This document shows, piece by piece, positions 63,876 through 64,000 of a stretch of 64,000 bases of DNA (positions are counted from its first letter, which is position 1; the number at the start of each line of letters is the position of its first letter). The notes below the pieces were generated by a model. That model did no database searches. It saw only the letters and a program-made list of their open reading frames with translations, and was not told the origin of the DNA. Source of the DNA: Terrilactibacillus tamarindi (GTDB taxonomy: Bacteria; Bacillota; Bacilli; Bacillales; Sporolactobacillaceae); NCBI RefSeq assembly GCF_009718825.1, contig NZ_WNHB01000013.1, forward strand, positions 1-64,000, in the 5' to 3' direction. The position numbers and the translations under genes are program-made.

Positions 63876-64000
63876 GGAAGTAAGTAAAAGCTTAAACTTA
63901 AATTAATTCTATGTTTGAATATATGATATTGGAGATAGAAATTAACTATGGTTATACAAGAGCTTCCTAAAATGAACAAATAATGTGAGTTATTGAATTA
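63876..64000. other. Right edge of the window
   Basis: No gene supported in the last 125 bp; a short frame from the ATG at 63947 stops after 11 codons. Confidence 0.4.

Overview
The window looks like a chromosomal segment of a flagellated, low-GC Gram-positive bacterium of the order Bacillales. Pointers are the flhP - EpuA-like - fabZ order known from Bacillus, strong AGGAGG-type ribosome binding sites with many TTG/GTG starts, YolD, YvrJ and DUF2922 genes, a Bacillus-type LexA box pair, Spo0A-box-like sequences and a PHP-type tyrosine phosphatase (CpsB/YwqE). I cannot name the genus. No rRNA, tRNA or CRISPR array was seen.

Layout. (A) 1-3140: a 21-bp repeat array, a flagellar rod/hook gene, a small membrane protein, fabZ, and two divergent small genes separated by two LexA-like boxes. 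(B) 3231-7528: a second array of the same 21-bp family, then two paralogous minus-strand regulators that fuse a degenerate alpha/beta-hydrolase domain to a SARP-like winged helix plus BTAD domain. (C) 8157-9098: two related small proteins of unknown function. (D) 9388-27383: an exopolysaccharide locus with a tyrosine-kinase/phosphatase control module, UDP-glucose pyrophosphorylase, a priming sugar transferase, a markedly AT-rich cassette of glycosyltransferases, Wzy polymerase, pyruvyltransferase and Wzx flippase, a PslG-like glycosidase and UDP-glucose dehydrogenase. A decayed ISL3-family element sits inside it.

(E) 27391-41108 is an accessory region built from mobile and broken pieces: one intact and two decayed copies of a comM-like gene, each behind the same REP-like repeat and promoter; a RAYT (REP-associated Y1 transposase) gene directly behind the intact comM; IS21, ISLre2 and IS200 remnants; a HipA-kinase/HIRAN gene pair; a Panacea (PanA) toxin-antitoxin pair with a membrane partner; a DUF1643 gene; a SEC-C protein; and a nonsense-mutated pRiA4b-ORF3-like gene. 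The REP-like repeats form a short variable hairpin followed by a TTTGTCGAA block that matches a Spo0A box.

(F) 41164-43963: a sucrose hydrolase and proton-symporter operon behind a promoter bracketed by LacI-type operators; only a possible scrap of its repressor remains. (G) 44722-46048: an orphan sigma factor and an XRE repressor with two palindromic operators. (H) 46240-53713: a seven-gene uptake and hydrolysis operon for a small amide or urea-like compound (UrtABCDE-type ABC transporter, a tandem nitrilase-family amidase with a dead second half, an acetamidase/formamidase). (I) 54280-63875: a PucR regulator, NCS1 permease, DUF917 protein and hydantoinase-A-like protein, then a divergent sigma54-activator-like regulator lacking key motifs and an agmatinase-family ureohydrolase. 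Regions H and I together suggest scavenging of nitrogen from amides, ureides, hydantoins or guanidino compounds.
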